From: Agromyces aurantiacus
GTDB lineage: Bacteria > Actinomycetota > Actinomycetes > Actinomycetales > Microbacteriaceae
Assembly (NCBI RefSeq): GCF_016907355.1
Contig: NZ_JAFBBW010000001.1
Span: 62,001-126,000 of the forward strand
Length of the DNA stretch: 64,000 nucleotides
Reading direction: 5' to 3'
How positions within the stretch are numbered: position 1 is the stretch's first letter; each line of letters starts with the position of its first letter. Positions 24,565 to 33,543 of the stretch are shown here, one piece after another. Position numbers and translations under genes: made by a program. The notes under the pieces were generated by a model. The model had not been told where the DNA came from. It saw nothing but the letters and a program-made list of their open reading frames with translations, and did no database searches.

Positions 24565-25908
24565 TCAGCGACCCGACGCGGCGTACTCGACGAGCGTGTC
24601 GACGGGCACCGAGCCGACGAGCACGCGGCCGTCCTCGGTGAGGAGCACCGAGAGCAGCGAGGTCTGCAGGGCGCGGCCACCGTCGACCGGGGTGGTCAGG
24701 GCCTCGAGTGCGGCGGATGCCTCGGCGAGCTGCTCCTCGGTCGGAGCGCCGGTCGCACCGGTCGCGCCCGTCGCGCCGTCCGCGCTCTCGTCACCAGCCG
24801 CCGGCCCGCTCCGCTCGGCGATCGCGGCCATCGCCGTCGCGGCGTCGACCTCGACGACGCTCGCCCAGCCTTCGCCGTGGACGACCGGGTGCGGGAGGTC
24901 CGACGGGTCGGGAGCCGCACCGGCTTCGGCCTCGGCGTGGGCTTCGGCGTCGGCCTTCCACTGCGCCCACTCCTCGGCGGTCGGCACCGGGAGCACCTGC
25001 TCGCTCACCGTCATGTCGCCGGCGGGCTCGAACGCGAAGGCCGACGGATCGGGCGCCGAGAAGTCGACCCGCGAGTACCCGACGGAGAACGCGGGGTCGG
25101 CGGCGCCGCGCGCGGTGATCGACGCCGCGAGCGCGGCACCGTTCTCACCGTCGATCGCGAAGCGCACCTCACCCACGAGGGTGTCGTCGGTGCGGGGTTC
25201 GAGCACCAGCTCGTACGCCTCGCGACCCGCGACCCGCCCGTCGGTGCCGACCGAGACCGCCGTGGTCTCGTCGAGCCGATCGAGCGCCCGGTCGAGCAGC
25301 TGCTGGGGGGTGGGCAGCTGCTCGCCATCCGGGAGTTCGGCCTCGGCACGCGCCCTCGCCTCGTCGGCGAGACGCTCCGCCTCGGCCTGCGCGTCGGCCT
25401 GCAGCTGGGCGAGGTCGGTGCCCGCGGGCAGGGTGAGCCGCGTCGCGGTCATGCTCTCGGAGTCGACGAACCACGCCTCGTCGGGGCCGAGGTAGACGTT
25501 GCGCTCCGCCATCCGGTCGAGGACCTGCAGGCGGGCGTGCTGCTCGTCGAGGTACACGTTCGCGTCGAAGCTCCCCGTCGCGAGGGCGAGCAGGTCGTCG
25601 AGTCCGGCGGATGACGCGCCATCCGCCGACGCGCCCGGGCCGCCGACGCCGCCCGGGCCGCCGCCGGCGAGACCGGACAGGTCGGGCAGGCCGAGCTCGG
25701 ACCGCTGCTCGATCGTGCCCGAGAGCGCGGGCACGTCGCTCGACCGGGCGAACGCGACGAGCTCCTCGACCGTCTTGTCGGGCAGGTCGACCGCGGCGTT
25801 CGCCTGCATCGGCACGAGGACCGCCGCGGCGATCGCGATGGGCACGCCGACGGCGGGGATCACGAGGCTCGGGCGGAGTCGGGTCGGCCCGGTGGCGCGT
25901 GGGCTCAT
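24565..25908 (-). CDS. LolA-like exported protein, probable regulatory partner of the ABC-2 transporter
   Basis: The 447-residue protein has one N-terminal hydrophobic segment ending in ANAAVDLPDKTVEELVAF. An extracytoplasmic region of beta-rich LolA-type character follows (ARLQVLDRMAERNVYLGPDEAWFVDSESM, then YELVLEPRTDD). It includes a glycine-rich linker and an Ala/Glu-rich helical stretch (about residues 165-190). Actinobacterial LolA-like proteins of this kind often sit before ABC-2 ATPase genes. The biochemical role is unknown. It is the first gene of a three-gene operon. Confidence 0.65.
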   Translation of the reverse strand: MSPRATGPTRLRPSLVIPAVGVPIAIAAAVLVPMQANAAVDLPDKTVEELVAFARSSDVPALSGTIEQRSELGLPDLSGLAGGGPGGVGGPGASADGASSAGLDDLLALATGSFDANVYLDEQHARLQVLDRMAERNVYLGPDEAWFVDSESMTATRLTLPAGTDLAQLQADAQAEAERLADEARARAEAELPDGEQLPTPQQLLDRALDRLDETTAVSVGTDGRVAGREAYELVLEPRTDDTLVGEVRFAIDGENGAALAASITARGAADPAFSVGYSRVDFSAPDPSAFAFEPAGDMTVSEQVLPVPTAEEWAQWKADAEAHAEAEAGAAPDPSDLPHPVVHGEGWASVVEVDAATAMAAIAERSGPAAGDESADGATGATGATGAPTEEQLAEASAALEALTTPVDGGRALQTSLLSVLLTEDGRVLVGSVPVDTLVEYAASGR

Positions 25909-26045
25909 GTGCTCAGGCTACGCCCGCGCGAGCCCCCGATGGCCCGCGTCGGGCGAACCCACAGCCTCGTGCAACCCATTGCCGCCACCGTCGGGCGGGT
26001 CTAATGTGCGACCCATTCGATGTCACCAGTTCGGGGGGTACGCTC

Positions 26046-27896
26046 ATGATCGACATCCAACGCCGCTCCGCGCTCCGCGGGTCGGCCCTCCTCCTCGCCG
26101 GGACGGTCGCGCTCGGATGCGCCGCCGTCGCCGCGCCCGCGAGCGCCGCACCCGCGCCATCCGCCGTCGCCACGGGCCGCCCGGCGCCACCGGCCCCGTC
26201 GACCTCGACCGGATACGGCGGCGCCGTGTCCTCCGTCGACGCCGAGGCGAGCCGCATCGGGCTCGAGGTGCTGCGCGACGGCGGCAACGCGGCCGACGCC
26301 GCCGTGGCCACGGCCGCAGCCCTCGGCGTCACGGAACCGTACAGCGCCGGCATCGGCGGCGGCGGGTACTTCGTCTACTACGACGCTGCGAGCGGCGAGG
26401 TCACCACGATCGACGGCCGCGAGACGGCGCCCGCCGCGATGGAGAGCGATGCGTTCATCGACCCCGCCACGGGCACGCCGTACTCCTTCGCGAACGCGGT
26501 CTCATCGGGCCTCTCGGTCGGCGTGCCGGGCACGCTCGCCACGTGGGAGACGGCGCTCGACGAGTTCGGCACCGAGTCGCTGCGCGACATCCTGAAGCCC
26601 TCGATCCTGCTCGCGACGCGCGGATTCCGGGTCGACGCGACGTTCCGCCAGCAGACGCTCGACAATGCCGCGCGCTTCGCGCAGTTCCCGGACACGGCCG
26701 AGCTCTTCCTCCCGGGCGGCGACGCACCCGCGGTCGGGTCGACCTTCCGCAACCTCGACCTCGCGAAGACGCTGCGGCTCATCTCGCTGCAGGGCACCGA
26801 CGTGTTCTACGACGGCCCGATCGCCGACGAGATCGCTTGGGTCGTGCAGGACCCGATCACGAGCGGCGACGCGACGCTGCCCGCCTACCCGGGCTTCATG
26901 ACCGACGACGACCTGGCCGAGTACGAGGTGCGCCTCCAGGCCCCGACGCACGTCGAGTACCGCGGCCTCGACGTCTACGGCATGGCGCCGTCGTCGTCGG
27001 GCGGCACGACCGTCGGCGAGTCGCTGAACATCCTCGAGGACTTCGACCTCGCGGCGGACGACCCGGGGCAGGCGCTGCACCTCTACTTCGAGTCCACCGC
27101 GCACGCCTTCGCCGACCGCAACGCCTACGTCGGCGACCCCGCGTACGTCGACGTGCCGACCGAGACGCTCCTGAGCCAGCCCTTCGCCGACTCGCGCGCG
27201 TGCGAGATCGACCCCGGCACGGCCTCGGCCAAGCCGGTGGCGCCGGGCGACCTCGAAGCGACCGGCTGCGAGGCCGTCGCCGCCGCGGCATCCGCCGACA
27301 CCGAGGGCCTGTCGACCACGCACCTCTCGGTCGTCGACCGATGGGGCAACGCGGTCGCGTACACGCTCACGATCGAGCAGACCGGCGGCTCGGGCATGAC
27401 CGTGCCCGACCGCGGCTTCCTGCTGAACAACGAGCTGACCGACTTCAGCTTCACGCCGAACCCGGCCGACCCGAACATCGTCGAGCCCGGCAAGCGTCCG
27501 CGGTCGTCGATGTCGCCGACGATCGTGCTCGAGGACGGCGAGGTGCGCTACGTGGTCGGCTCGCCCGGCGGATCGACCATCATCACGACCGTCGTGCAGG
27601 TCCTCATGAACCGCATCGACCTCGGGATGTCGCTGCCCGACGCGATCGCGGCGCCCCGCGCGACGCAGCGCAACACCGCCTCCACGCCCGCCGAGGCCGA
27701 GTTCATCGCGCAGTACGCCGACGACCTCGCGCCCTACCAGCAGGCGCTCACGCTCGTGGGCGCGCCCGGCACGTCGGCGTCGCAGATCGGCGCGGTCGCC
27801 GCGATCGAGGTCGACGCCGACGGGCTCATGACCGCGGCCGCCGAGCCGGTGCGCCGCGGCGGCGGCACGGGACTCGTGGTCGAGCCGGCCGAGTGA
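26046..27896 (+). CDS. ggt: Exported gamma-glutamyltransferase
   Basis: The 616-residue proenzyme begins with a signal peptide (IDIQRRSALRGSALLLAGTVALG, cleavage near ASAAP). It shows GGNAADAAVATAAALGVTEPYSAGIGGGG, and the autocleavage threonine is in GLSTTHLSVVDRWGNAV. The late NNELTDFS and GKRPRSSMSPTI segments bind the gamma-glutamyl group. It normally cleaves gamma-glutamyl bonds outside the membrane, for example in glutathione. Its position beside F420 genes is notable, because the F420 tail is gamma-linked glutamate; a role there is speculation. A G-rich ribosome site lies just before the ATG. Confidence 0.93.
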   Translation: MIDIQRRSALRGSALLLAGTVALGCAAVAAPASAAPAPSAVATGRPAPPAPSTSTGYGGAVSSVDAEASRIGLEVLRDGGNAADAAVATAAALGVTEPYSAGIGGGGYFVYYDAASGEVTTIDGRETAPAAMESDAFIDPATGTPYSFANAVSSGLSVGVPGTLATWETALDEFGTESLRDILKPSILLATRGFRVDATFRQQTLDNAARFAQFPDTAELFLPGGDAPAVGSTFRNLDLAKTLRLISLQGTDVFYDGPIADEIAWVVQDPITSGDATLPAYPGFMTDDDLAEYEVRLQAPTHVEYRGLDVYGMAPSSSGGTTVGESLNILEDFDLAADDPGQALHLYFESTAHAFADRNAYVGDPAYVDVPTETLLSQPFADSRACEIDPGTASAKPVAPGDLEATGCEAVAAAASADTEGLSTTHLSVVDRWGNAVAYTLTIEQTGGSGMTVPDRGFLLNNELTDFSFTPNPADPNIVEPGKRPRSSMSPTIVLEDGEVRYVVGSPGGSTIITTVVQVLMNRIDLGMSLPDAIAAPRATQRNTASTPAEAEFIAQYADDLAPYQQALTLVGAPGTSASQIGAVAAIEVDADGLMTAAAEPVRRGGGTGLVVEPAE

Positions 27897-27898
27897 CG

Positions 27899-27942
27899 GT
27901 TCCGGTGGTCGAGGCGCCGAGCGGCTCCTCGACCACCGGAAC
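27899..27942. terminator. Bidirectional hairpin terminator after ggt and fgd
   Basis: Perfect 16-base arms at 27899-27914 and 27927-27942 flank a 12-base loop. The hairpin lies between the converging ggt and fgd genes. Confidence 0.85.
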
Positions 27943-27954
27943 GTGCCGAGCAGA

Positions 27955-28974
27955 TCAGCCGAAGTCGCGCAGGCGGGGCGCCAGGTCGCGCTCGAAGAGC
28001 TCGAGGAACCGGCGCTGGTCGTGGCCCGGCGCGTGGAAGACCAGGTGGGTGAAGCCCCATCGGATGTACTGGGCGATCTCGTCGACGACGATGTCGGGGT
28101 CGGTGCCGACGATCCATCGGCCCGCGATCTCCTCGATGGGCAGTGCATCGGCCGCCTGCTCCATCTCGACCGGGTCGGTGATGTCGTGCTTCTGCTCCTT
28201 CGAGAGCGACAGCGGCGACCAGAACCGGCAGTTGTCGAGTGCGGCGTCCTCCGACTCCTCGTACGAGAGCTTGATCTCGATCATCCGGTCGAGCGCGTCG
28301 TACGAGCGACCGCCGGCCTCGGCGCCCTCCTTCACGGCGGGGATGAGCTGGTCGACGTAGAGTTCGGCGCCCTTGCCCGACGTGCAGATGAACCCGTCGC
28401 CCGCGCGCCCCGCGTACTTGGCCACGGTCGGGCCGCCCGCGGCGATGTAGACGGGCACCCCGCCCTCGGGCTTGTCGTAGATCGAGGCGTCGTGCGTCGA
28501 GTAGTACTCGCCCTCGAAGTTCACGCGTTCGCCGTTCCAGAGCGCGCGCATGAGCCGCACCGACTCGCGCAGGCGCGCGAACCGCTCGCGGAAGTCGGGC
28601 CAGTCCTGCTCGCCGGCGCCGCGGAAGCCGGTCGCGATCTCGTTGAGCGCCTCGCCGGTGCCGAAGCCCGCGATGACGCGGTCGGGGTACATCACCCCGA
28701 GCGAGGCGAACGCCTGCGCGAGCACGGCCGGGTTGTACCGGAACGTCGGCGTCATCACGCTCGTGCCGATCTTCACGTTCGAGGTCCGCTCGCCGACCGC
28801 GGCCATCCAGGTCAGCGAGAACGGCGCGTGCCCGCCGGTGTGCCGCCACGGCTGGAAGTGGTCGCTGGCCCACACGGACTCCATGCCGTGCGCCTCCGCG
28901 GCGACGGCGAGCTCGACGAGCTCGCGCGGGTCGAACTGCTCGGCGCTGGCCTTGTATCCGAGGGTCAGGGTCAT
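27955..28974 (-). CDS. fgd: F420-dependent glucose-6-phosphate dehydrogenase
   Basis: The 339-residue LLM-fold protein closely resembles mycobacterial Fgd1. It starts [20 protein letters not shown], then has [20 protein letters not shown] (F420 site), [31 protein letters not shown] and the ending [18 protein letters not shown]. It oxidises glucose-6-phosphate and reduces F420, and is the usual source of F420H2 in actinobacteria. It ends a four-gene operon, and its ATG overlaps the cofC stop codon. Its presence shows that the cell uses F420. Confidence 0.93.
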   Translation of the reverse strand: MTLTLGYKASAEQFDPRELVELAVAAEAHGMESVWASDHFQPWRHTGGHAPFSLTWMAAVGERTSNVKIGTSVMTPTFRYNPAVLAQAFASLGVMYPDRVIAGFGTGEALNEIATGFRGAGEQDWPDFRERFARLRESVRLMRALWNGERVNFEGEYYSTHDASIYDKPEGGVPVYIAAGGPTVAKYAGRAGDGFICTSGKGAELYVDQLIPAVKEGAEAGGRSYDALDRMIEIKLSYEESEDAALDNCRFWSPLSLSKEQKHDITDPVEMEQAADALPIEEIAGRWIVGTDPDIVVDEIAQYIRWGFTHLVFHAPGHDQRRFLELFERDLAPRLRDFG

Positions 28975-29789
28975 GAGGCTGCCTTCCTGTCTGCGCCGGG
29001 CGGCGCGGTCGATGGGTCGAGCGGATGCCGCGGGGCGGGCCCCTCGGCGAGGTCGAGGGCACGCAGCGCGGCGGACGTGTGCGGCCCCACGCCGAGCGCG
29101 ACGACCGCGCGGAGCTCGGCGGCGGTGTCGACGTCGCGGCGCAGCCGGGCGGCGATCGCGTCGGGGTGCGCGGCGGCCAGGTCGGCGAAGCCGGCGGCCG
29201 CGTGCCGGGCCGCCGAGTCGCGGCCGAAGTGCGCCTCGAACGGCTCTCCGGCGCGAGCGGTCGCGAGCGTCGTCCCGGTGTCCTCGGCGTCCGGGACGAA
29301 GGCGAGCGGATGTCGCGCCGCGGCCTCGAGCGCCGCGTCGAGATCCTCCGACCGCACCGACGGCACGTCCCCGAGCAGGACCGCGACCCCGCCCCCATTC
29401 CCCGTGTGGGCACGCGATGCGGGTTGGACGAGACGCAGACCCACGTCGACTGTCGTCACGGGCGGCCGTTGCGCGGCGACGGCGATGCCGTGCGCGATCG
29501 CGGCGCCGAGGCCGCGCGCGGCGGGCTCGGGCACGACGTCGACGCCCGGGAGCCCGCGGAGGGCGTGCTCGATCGCGGGCTCGTCCGAGACGACGACCAC
29601 GCGCCGCACCCGCCGGGCGGCGCGCGCCGCCTCGATGGTGTCGAGCGCGAACGCGCGGGCGAGTGCGGCGCGCTCGGCCGGGGAGTGCTCGGGCGCGAGC
29701 CGGGTCTTGGCGGCCGAGAGCGACTTCACGGGCACGACGACCGTCCAGGCCGCGGCATCCGCGGCCGACTGCACGCCCTGCCCGGTCAC
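28971..29789 (-). CDS. cofC: Phospholactate/PEP guanylyltransferase (F420 side-chain activation)
   Basis: The protein has the CofC/FbiD start [14 protein letters not shown], then [45 protein letters not shown] and [11 protein letters not shown]. It would couple GTP to phospholactate or phosphoenolpyruvate for F420-0 assembly by CofD, which is not in the window. At about 272 residues it is longer than the roughly 215 usual for FbiD, with an insertion of about 25 residues before the LLGDVP strand. The GTG start overlaps the cofE stop; the stop overlaps the fgd start. Confidence 0.85.
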   Translation of the reverse strand: MTGQGVQSAADAAAWTVVVPVKSLSAAKTRLAPEHSPAERAALARAFALDTIEAARAARRVRRVVVVSDEPAIEHALRGLPGVDVVPEPAARGLGAAIAHGIAVAAQRPPVTTVDVGLRLVQPASRAHTGNGGGVAVLLGDVPSVRSEDLDAALEAAARHPLAFVPDAEDTGTTLATARAGEPFEAHFGRDSAARHAAAGFADLAAAHPDAIAARLRRDVDTAAELRAVVALGVGPHTSAALRALDLAEGPAPRHPLDPSTAPPGADRKAAS

Positions 29790-30637
29790 GAGCGCACCCG
29801 CTCGTGCTCCGCGGCACCGATCCCGGCCGTGAAGCCCTCCGTGAATCCGGCCGCGCGACCGGCGGAGTATCCTGCGGAGCGGCCGGCCGCGGTGCCGAGC
29901 GCGATCGCCTCGTCGGTGCCCATGCGGAAGAGGTCGCGATCTCGCGGGCGGACGATCGAGCGAGCGCCCGGCAGGTCGAGCCCCCCGACAAGGTGCGGGA
30001 GACCGGACACCACGGCGACGGGGCATCCCGTGGCCTTGCCCTTGACGAGGTCGCCTGCCGCAGCGAGCTCGTCGGCGAGGCAGGGCATGGTGACGGCGAG
30101 CGGCTTGCCCGCGGCGTCGACCGTTCCGCGCAGGTCGTCGAACACGTGCACTCCGGCCGCGCCGATCGCCACGTCGGTCTGGCCCTCGCGCCAGGGCCGG
30201 CCGAGGGTGTCGCTGATGATGACGCCCAGGGCCCGGCCCGTGCGGGCGCGGAGGCCGGCCGCGAGGGCGCGCGCCGAGGCGTCGGGGTCGACGGGGAGGA
30301 GGAGCACGGTGCCCTCGTCGGTGTTGCTCGCATCGACTCCGGCCGCGGCGGCGACCATCCCGAGCCGGTTCTCGACGATCCGGGTGACGCCGTCGGGGTG
30401 ACTGCGGGTCGCGACCACCCGCACGGTCTCCTCGGTGATCGCACGTTCGCGGTCGGACGCGTGCACGATGCGACCCTCGGCCTTCGACACGACCTTCGAG
30501 GTGACGACCAGGATGTCGCCCTCGGCGAGCGACCCGCGCGCGGCGGTCGCGATCACGTCGACCAGGTCGTCTCCGGGTCGGATCTCGCCGATGCCCTCGA
30601 GCACGCGCACGCCGAAGGCCCGTGGCACGCCGCTCAT
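29786..30637 (-). CDS. cofE: Coenzyme F420-0:L-glutamate ligase, copy 1
   Basis: The 283-residue ligase adds glutamate residues to F420-0. It has the CofE core [73 protein letters not shown] and [22 protein letters not shown]. It lacks the FbiB nitroreductase-like C-terminal domain. Instead it ends in a tail with glycine at every fourth residue ([18 protein letters not shown] and on). Four-base overlaps join it to the LLM gene before and cofC after. A second copy lies at 32647-33435. Confidence 0.9.
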   Translation of the reverse strand: MSGVPRAFGVRVLEGIGEIRPGDDLVDVIATAARGSLAEGDILVVTSKVVSKAEGRIVHASDRERAITEETVRVVATRSHPDGVTRIVENRLGMVAAAAGVDASNTDEGTVLLLPVDPDASARALAAGLRARTGRALGVIISDTLGRPWREGQTDVAIGAAGVHVFDDLRGTVDAAGKPLAVTMPCLADELAAAGDLVKGKATGCPVAVVSGLPHLVGGLDLPGARSIVRPRDRDLFRMGTDEAIALGTAAGRSAGYSAGRAAGFTEGFTAGIGAAEHERVRS

Positions 30638-31626
30638 GCGCGCAGCCTCGGGAGGACGTCGCGCCCGAACACCTCGAGGAACTCCGCCTGGTTGCGTCCG
30701 ACGTTGTGGAGGTAGATCCGGTCGAAGCCGAGGTCGAGGTGCCGCTGGATGTGGGCGCGGTGCAGGTCGGGGTCGGCCGAGACGAGCATCCGGCCGTCGA
30801 AGTCCTCGGGCCGCACGGTGCGGGCGAGCTGCTCGAACTCGAACGGCGAGCGGATGTCGCTGCGCGAGAATCGCATGCCGCCGATCGGCCATTCGACGAG
30901 GGCGTTCCGCATCGCCTCCTCGTCGGTGGGAGCCCACGAGAGATGCAGCTGCAGGACCCGCGGCAGCGCGTTCGCGTCACGCCCGGCGTCTCGGGCGCCG
31001 TCGGCGAACCGGGCGAGCAGCGCCGCGAGCCGGTCGTAGGGGGCCCCGGTGGTGATGAGGCCGTCGGCGACCTTGCCCGCCCGGCGGGCGGTGACCGGGC
31101 CGGCGGTCGCGACGAGGATCTTGGGCGCGGTCTTCGGCATGGTCCACAGCCGGGTGGTCTCGAGCCGGAAGTACGGCCCGCGATGGCGCGTCTCGCGCCC
31201 GGCGATCGACGCCGTGAAGAGCTTGCGGATGACCTCGACGGCCTCGAACATCCGGTCGATGCGCTCGTGCGCCTCGGGCCAGTACTCGCCGACGACGTGC
31301 TCGTTGAGCGCCTCGCCCGACCCGATGCCGAGCCAGTGGCGGTCGGGGTACATGGAGGCGAGCGTCGCGCTCGCCTGCGCGACGATCGCGGGGTGCGAGC
31401 GGAACGTCGGGGTGGTCACGCCGGGCCCGAAGTCGCCCGTGGTGCGCGCACCGATCGCGCCGAGGACGCTCCAGACGTGCGCGGACTGGCCCTGCTGCGG
31501 CAGCCAGGGCTGGAAGTGGTCGGTGGCCATGACGCCGGTGAACCCGTTGCGCTCGGCGAGCTCGGCGTATCCGACCGCGTCGGATGGAGGGAACTGCTCG
31601 AGCATCGCGGCGTAGCCGATGTGCAC
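30634..31626 (-). CDS. F420-dependent LLM-class oxidoreductase (Fgd-related)
   Basis: The protein of about 330 residues shares the Fgd/hydroxymycolate-dehydrogenase layout: [55 protein letters not shown] and [21 protein letters not shown]. It is very likely F420-binding, but the substrate is unknown. A GTG at 31626 is preferred, because GGAGG lies 7 bases before it. The GTG two codons upstream (31632) is almost on top of that site. It leads the operon LLM-cofE-cofC-fgd, with the TGGAT-N5-ATCCA operator about 95 bp upstream. Confidence 0.87.
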   Translation of the reverse strand: MHIGYAAMLEQFPPSDAVGYAELAERNGFTGVMATDHFQPWLPQQGQSAHVWSVLGAIGARTTGDFGPGVTTPTFRSHPAIVAQASATLASMYPDRHWLGIGSGEALNEHVVGEYWPEAHERIDRMFEAVEVIRKLFTASIAGRETRHRGPYFRLETTRLWTMPKTAPKILVATAGPVTARRAGKVADGLITTGAPYDRLAALLARFADGARDAGRDANALPRVLQLHLSWAPTDEEAMRNALVEWPIGGMRFSRSDIRSPFEFEQLARTVRPEDFDGRMLVSADPDLHRAHIQRHLDLGFDRIYLHNVGRNQAEFLEVFGRDVLPRLRA

Positions 31627-31719
31627 TGACACCCCTCCATCCTGACGCGTCGTCGCAATGGTGTCATTCGGAGCCGGTCGGCCCGAACGGCGGGTCCACC
31701 TCCCGCATCCCCATCATTT

Positions 31720-31734
31720 CGGATTCTGGATCCA
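31720..31734. promoter_or_regulatory. Operator site 4 (CGGAT-N5-ATCCA) before the F420 operon
   Basis: CGGATTCTGGATCCA matches the shared operator in nine of ten half-site bases at the same spacing. It lies in the 149-base gap between the GntR gene's stop and the start of the LLM-cofE-cofC-fgd operon. It would put F420 supply under the same regulator as the catabolic genes. Confidence 0.7.
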
Positions 31735-31775
31735 AAATGCAAGGACAATCTTCGGCCACGACGGCGCCAGGCGAT

Positions 31776-32549
31776 TCAGGAGCCCCCGCGGCGCCGACGC
31801 GCGGCGGGCTGCGCTCCCGTGAGCGGTTCGGCCTCGAGCATGGCGAGCACGCCGTCGCGCACCCCTTCGAGGTGGTGGCGCAGCAACTCGACCGCCGGGC
31901 CCACATCGCCGGCCCCGACGGCATCGGTCAGCTCGCCGTGCGAATGACGGTGCCCGTCGTTGCCGACGAGACGCCAGCCGAGCATGTACCGGCCCACCTT
32001 GAGCCGGAGCTGCTCGATGAGCTCCCACTGGATCGGGTGCCGCGCCGCGTCGTAGAGCTCGGCGTAGAACTCCGTCCGCGCGTCGATGAACCCGGCGCCC
32101 TCCTGCTCCTCGTCGGCGACGCGACCCAGCTCGCGGAGGCGTTCGAGCCGCTCGTCGGTCATCTCGGCCATCGACAGCCGCAGCGCTTCGGTCTCGAGCA
32201 GGATGCGCAATTGGTACACCTCGCGCGCCTGGGCCACCGAGAGCGACTTCACGACCGCGCCGCGCCGGTCGTGGAACTCCACGAGCCCGTCCGCCTCGAG
32301 CTGGATCAGCGCCGACCTCACGGGCAACCGCGACACGCCGATCAACTCGGCGAGCGTCTCCTGGCGGAGCTTGTGCCCGGGCGGCAGGGTGCCGTCGAGG
32401 ATGGCGTCGCGGATGATGTCGTACGCCATGGTCCCGACCGAACGGTACCCGGCGGCGTGCCGGTCGGCGAGGCGAGCGAGCGCGCTCTCGGGATCGGGTG
32501 CGGGTCCCGGTGCGGCGCCAGCCGATCCGCTGGTCTCACGTGCGGTCAT
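31776..32549 (-). CDS. GntR-family transcriptional regulator with FCD-type C-terminal domain
   Basis: The 257-residue regulator has a GntR winged helix (AYDIIRDAILDGTLPPGHKLRQETLAELIGVSRLPVRSALIQLEADGLV, about residues 50-100) and an all-helical FCD ligand domain (YQLRILLETEALRLSMAEM, then FYAELYDAARHPIQWELIEQ, and late HGELTDAVGAGD). FCD regulators usually respond to organic acids. The ATG at 32549 lies 43 bp from the TGGAT-N5-ATCCA operator, which suggests autoregulation. It is the natural candidate to bind all five operator copies in the window. Confidence 0.87.
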   Translation of the reverse strand: MTARETSGSAGAAPGPAPDPESALARLADRHAAGYRSVGTMAYDIIRDAILDGTLPPGHKLRQETLAELIGVSRLPVRSALIQLEADGLVEFHDRRGAVVKSLSVAQAREVYQLRILLETEALRLSMAEMTDERLERLRELGRVADEEQEGAGFIDARTEFYAELYDAARHPIQWELIEQLRLKVGRYMLGWRLVGNDGHRHSHGELTDAVGAGDVGPAVELLRHHLEGVRDGVLAMLEAEPLTGAQPAARRRRGGS

Positions 32550-32591
32550 GGATCCCGAATGTATCGGAAACCACACGGCCGACCCACGCTT

Positions 32592-32606
32592 TGGATCCAG
32601 AATTCG
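32592..32606. promoter_or_regulatory. Operator site 5 (TGGAT-N5-ATTCG) before the GntR gene
   Basis: TGGATCCAGAATTCG keeps one full half-site and part of the other at the same spacing as sites 1-4, and its spacer is identical to that of site 3. It lies between the second cofE stop and the GntR start. Weaker symmetry would suit moderate autoregulation. Confidence 0.6.
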
Positions 32607-32646
32607 GTAAACCGGGATCGGGGACCCCCGGGGCGGATGCCGCGAC

Positions 32647-33435
32647 TCAGGCCTCGCGCAACGGGCCCTCGGCCTGCGCCTCGTCGAACCCGTCGCGGTA
32701 GCCCTCCTCGTACGCCTCGTCGGCGCCGCGTCGGAACATGTCGCGGTCGGCGGGTCGTACGATCGAGCGCGCACCGGGCAGATCGAGGTCGCCGACGAGG
32801 TGCCCGAGCCCGCGCACGACGGCGACGGGCACGCCCGCCGACTTGCCCTTCACCAGCTCGGCGGCACCCGCCAGCTCGTCGGCCACGCACGGCATGGTCA
32901 CCGCGAGCGGCTTGCCCGAGGCATCCGCCTGCCCTCGCAGGTCGTCGAAGACGCGCACTCCGGCGGCGCCGATCGCGACGTCGGTCTGACCCTCGCGCCA
33001 CGGACGGCCGAGGGTGTCGGAGACGAGCACGCCCACCCGCGCGCCGGTGAGCGATCGGATGCCGGTGGCGATCGAGCGCGCGGACGCGTCGGGGTCGATC
33101 GGCAGCAGCAGCACGGTGCCGTCGGGCGCGTTCGACGCGTCGACCCCCGCCGCCGCGCCGATGATGCCGAGCCGGTTCTCGACGATGCGCGTCGGCGCGC
33201 CCCCGGCCGGGTTCTCGCGCGTGGCGACGACGCGGACGGTCTCGTCGGTGATCGCCTGCTCGCGGTCGTCGGCGTGCACGATGCGGCCCTCGGCCTTCGA
33301 GACGATCTTGGACGTGACCACGAGGATGTCGCCGTCCTCCAGCGGCTCGGCCAGTGCGCCGACGATGAGCCCGGCCAGGTCGGCGCCCGCGATGACCTCG
33401 GGCAGGCCTTCGACGCCTTCGATGCTGAACCTCAC
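32647..33435 (-). CDS. cofE: Coenzyme F420-0:L-glutamate ligase, copy 2
   Basis: The 262-residue protein is a full CofE paralogue of the copy at 29786-30637: [60 protein letters not shown] and [22 protein letters not shown]. The GTG at 33435 follows a GGGGGTGGA site; an ATG 12 codons upstream is an alternative. Its C-terminus ([15 protein letters not shown]) is a shorter version of the GxxxG tail of copy 1. It stands alone ahead of the GntR gene on the same strand, with operator site 5 between the two. Confidence 0.9.
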   Translation of the reverse strand: MRFSIEGVEGLPEVIAGADLAGLIVGALAEPLEDGDILVVTSKIVSKAEGRIVHADDREQAITDETVRVVATRENPAGGAPTRIVENRLGIIGAAAGVDASNAPDGTVLLLPIDPDASARSIATGIRSLTGARVGVLVSDTLGRPWREGQTDVAIGAAGVRVFDDLRGQADASGKPLAVTMPCVADELAGAAELVKGKSAGVPVAVVRGLGHLVGDLDLPGARSIVRPADRDMFRRGADEAYEEGYRDGFDEAQAEGPLREA

Positions 33436-33543
33436 CGATCCACCCCCGCGCTCGCGAACCTGGAATCCCATCTTGGCAGCACCGCCTGGGCGCTGACAGA
33501 CTTCGATCGACGCGCCCGCCGCGGGCGGGAGGGGGACGGGTCG

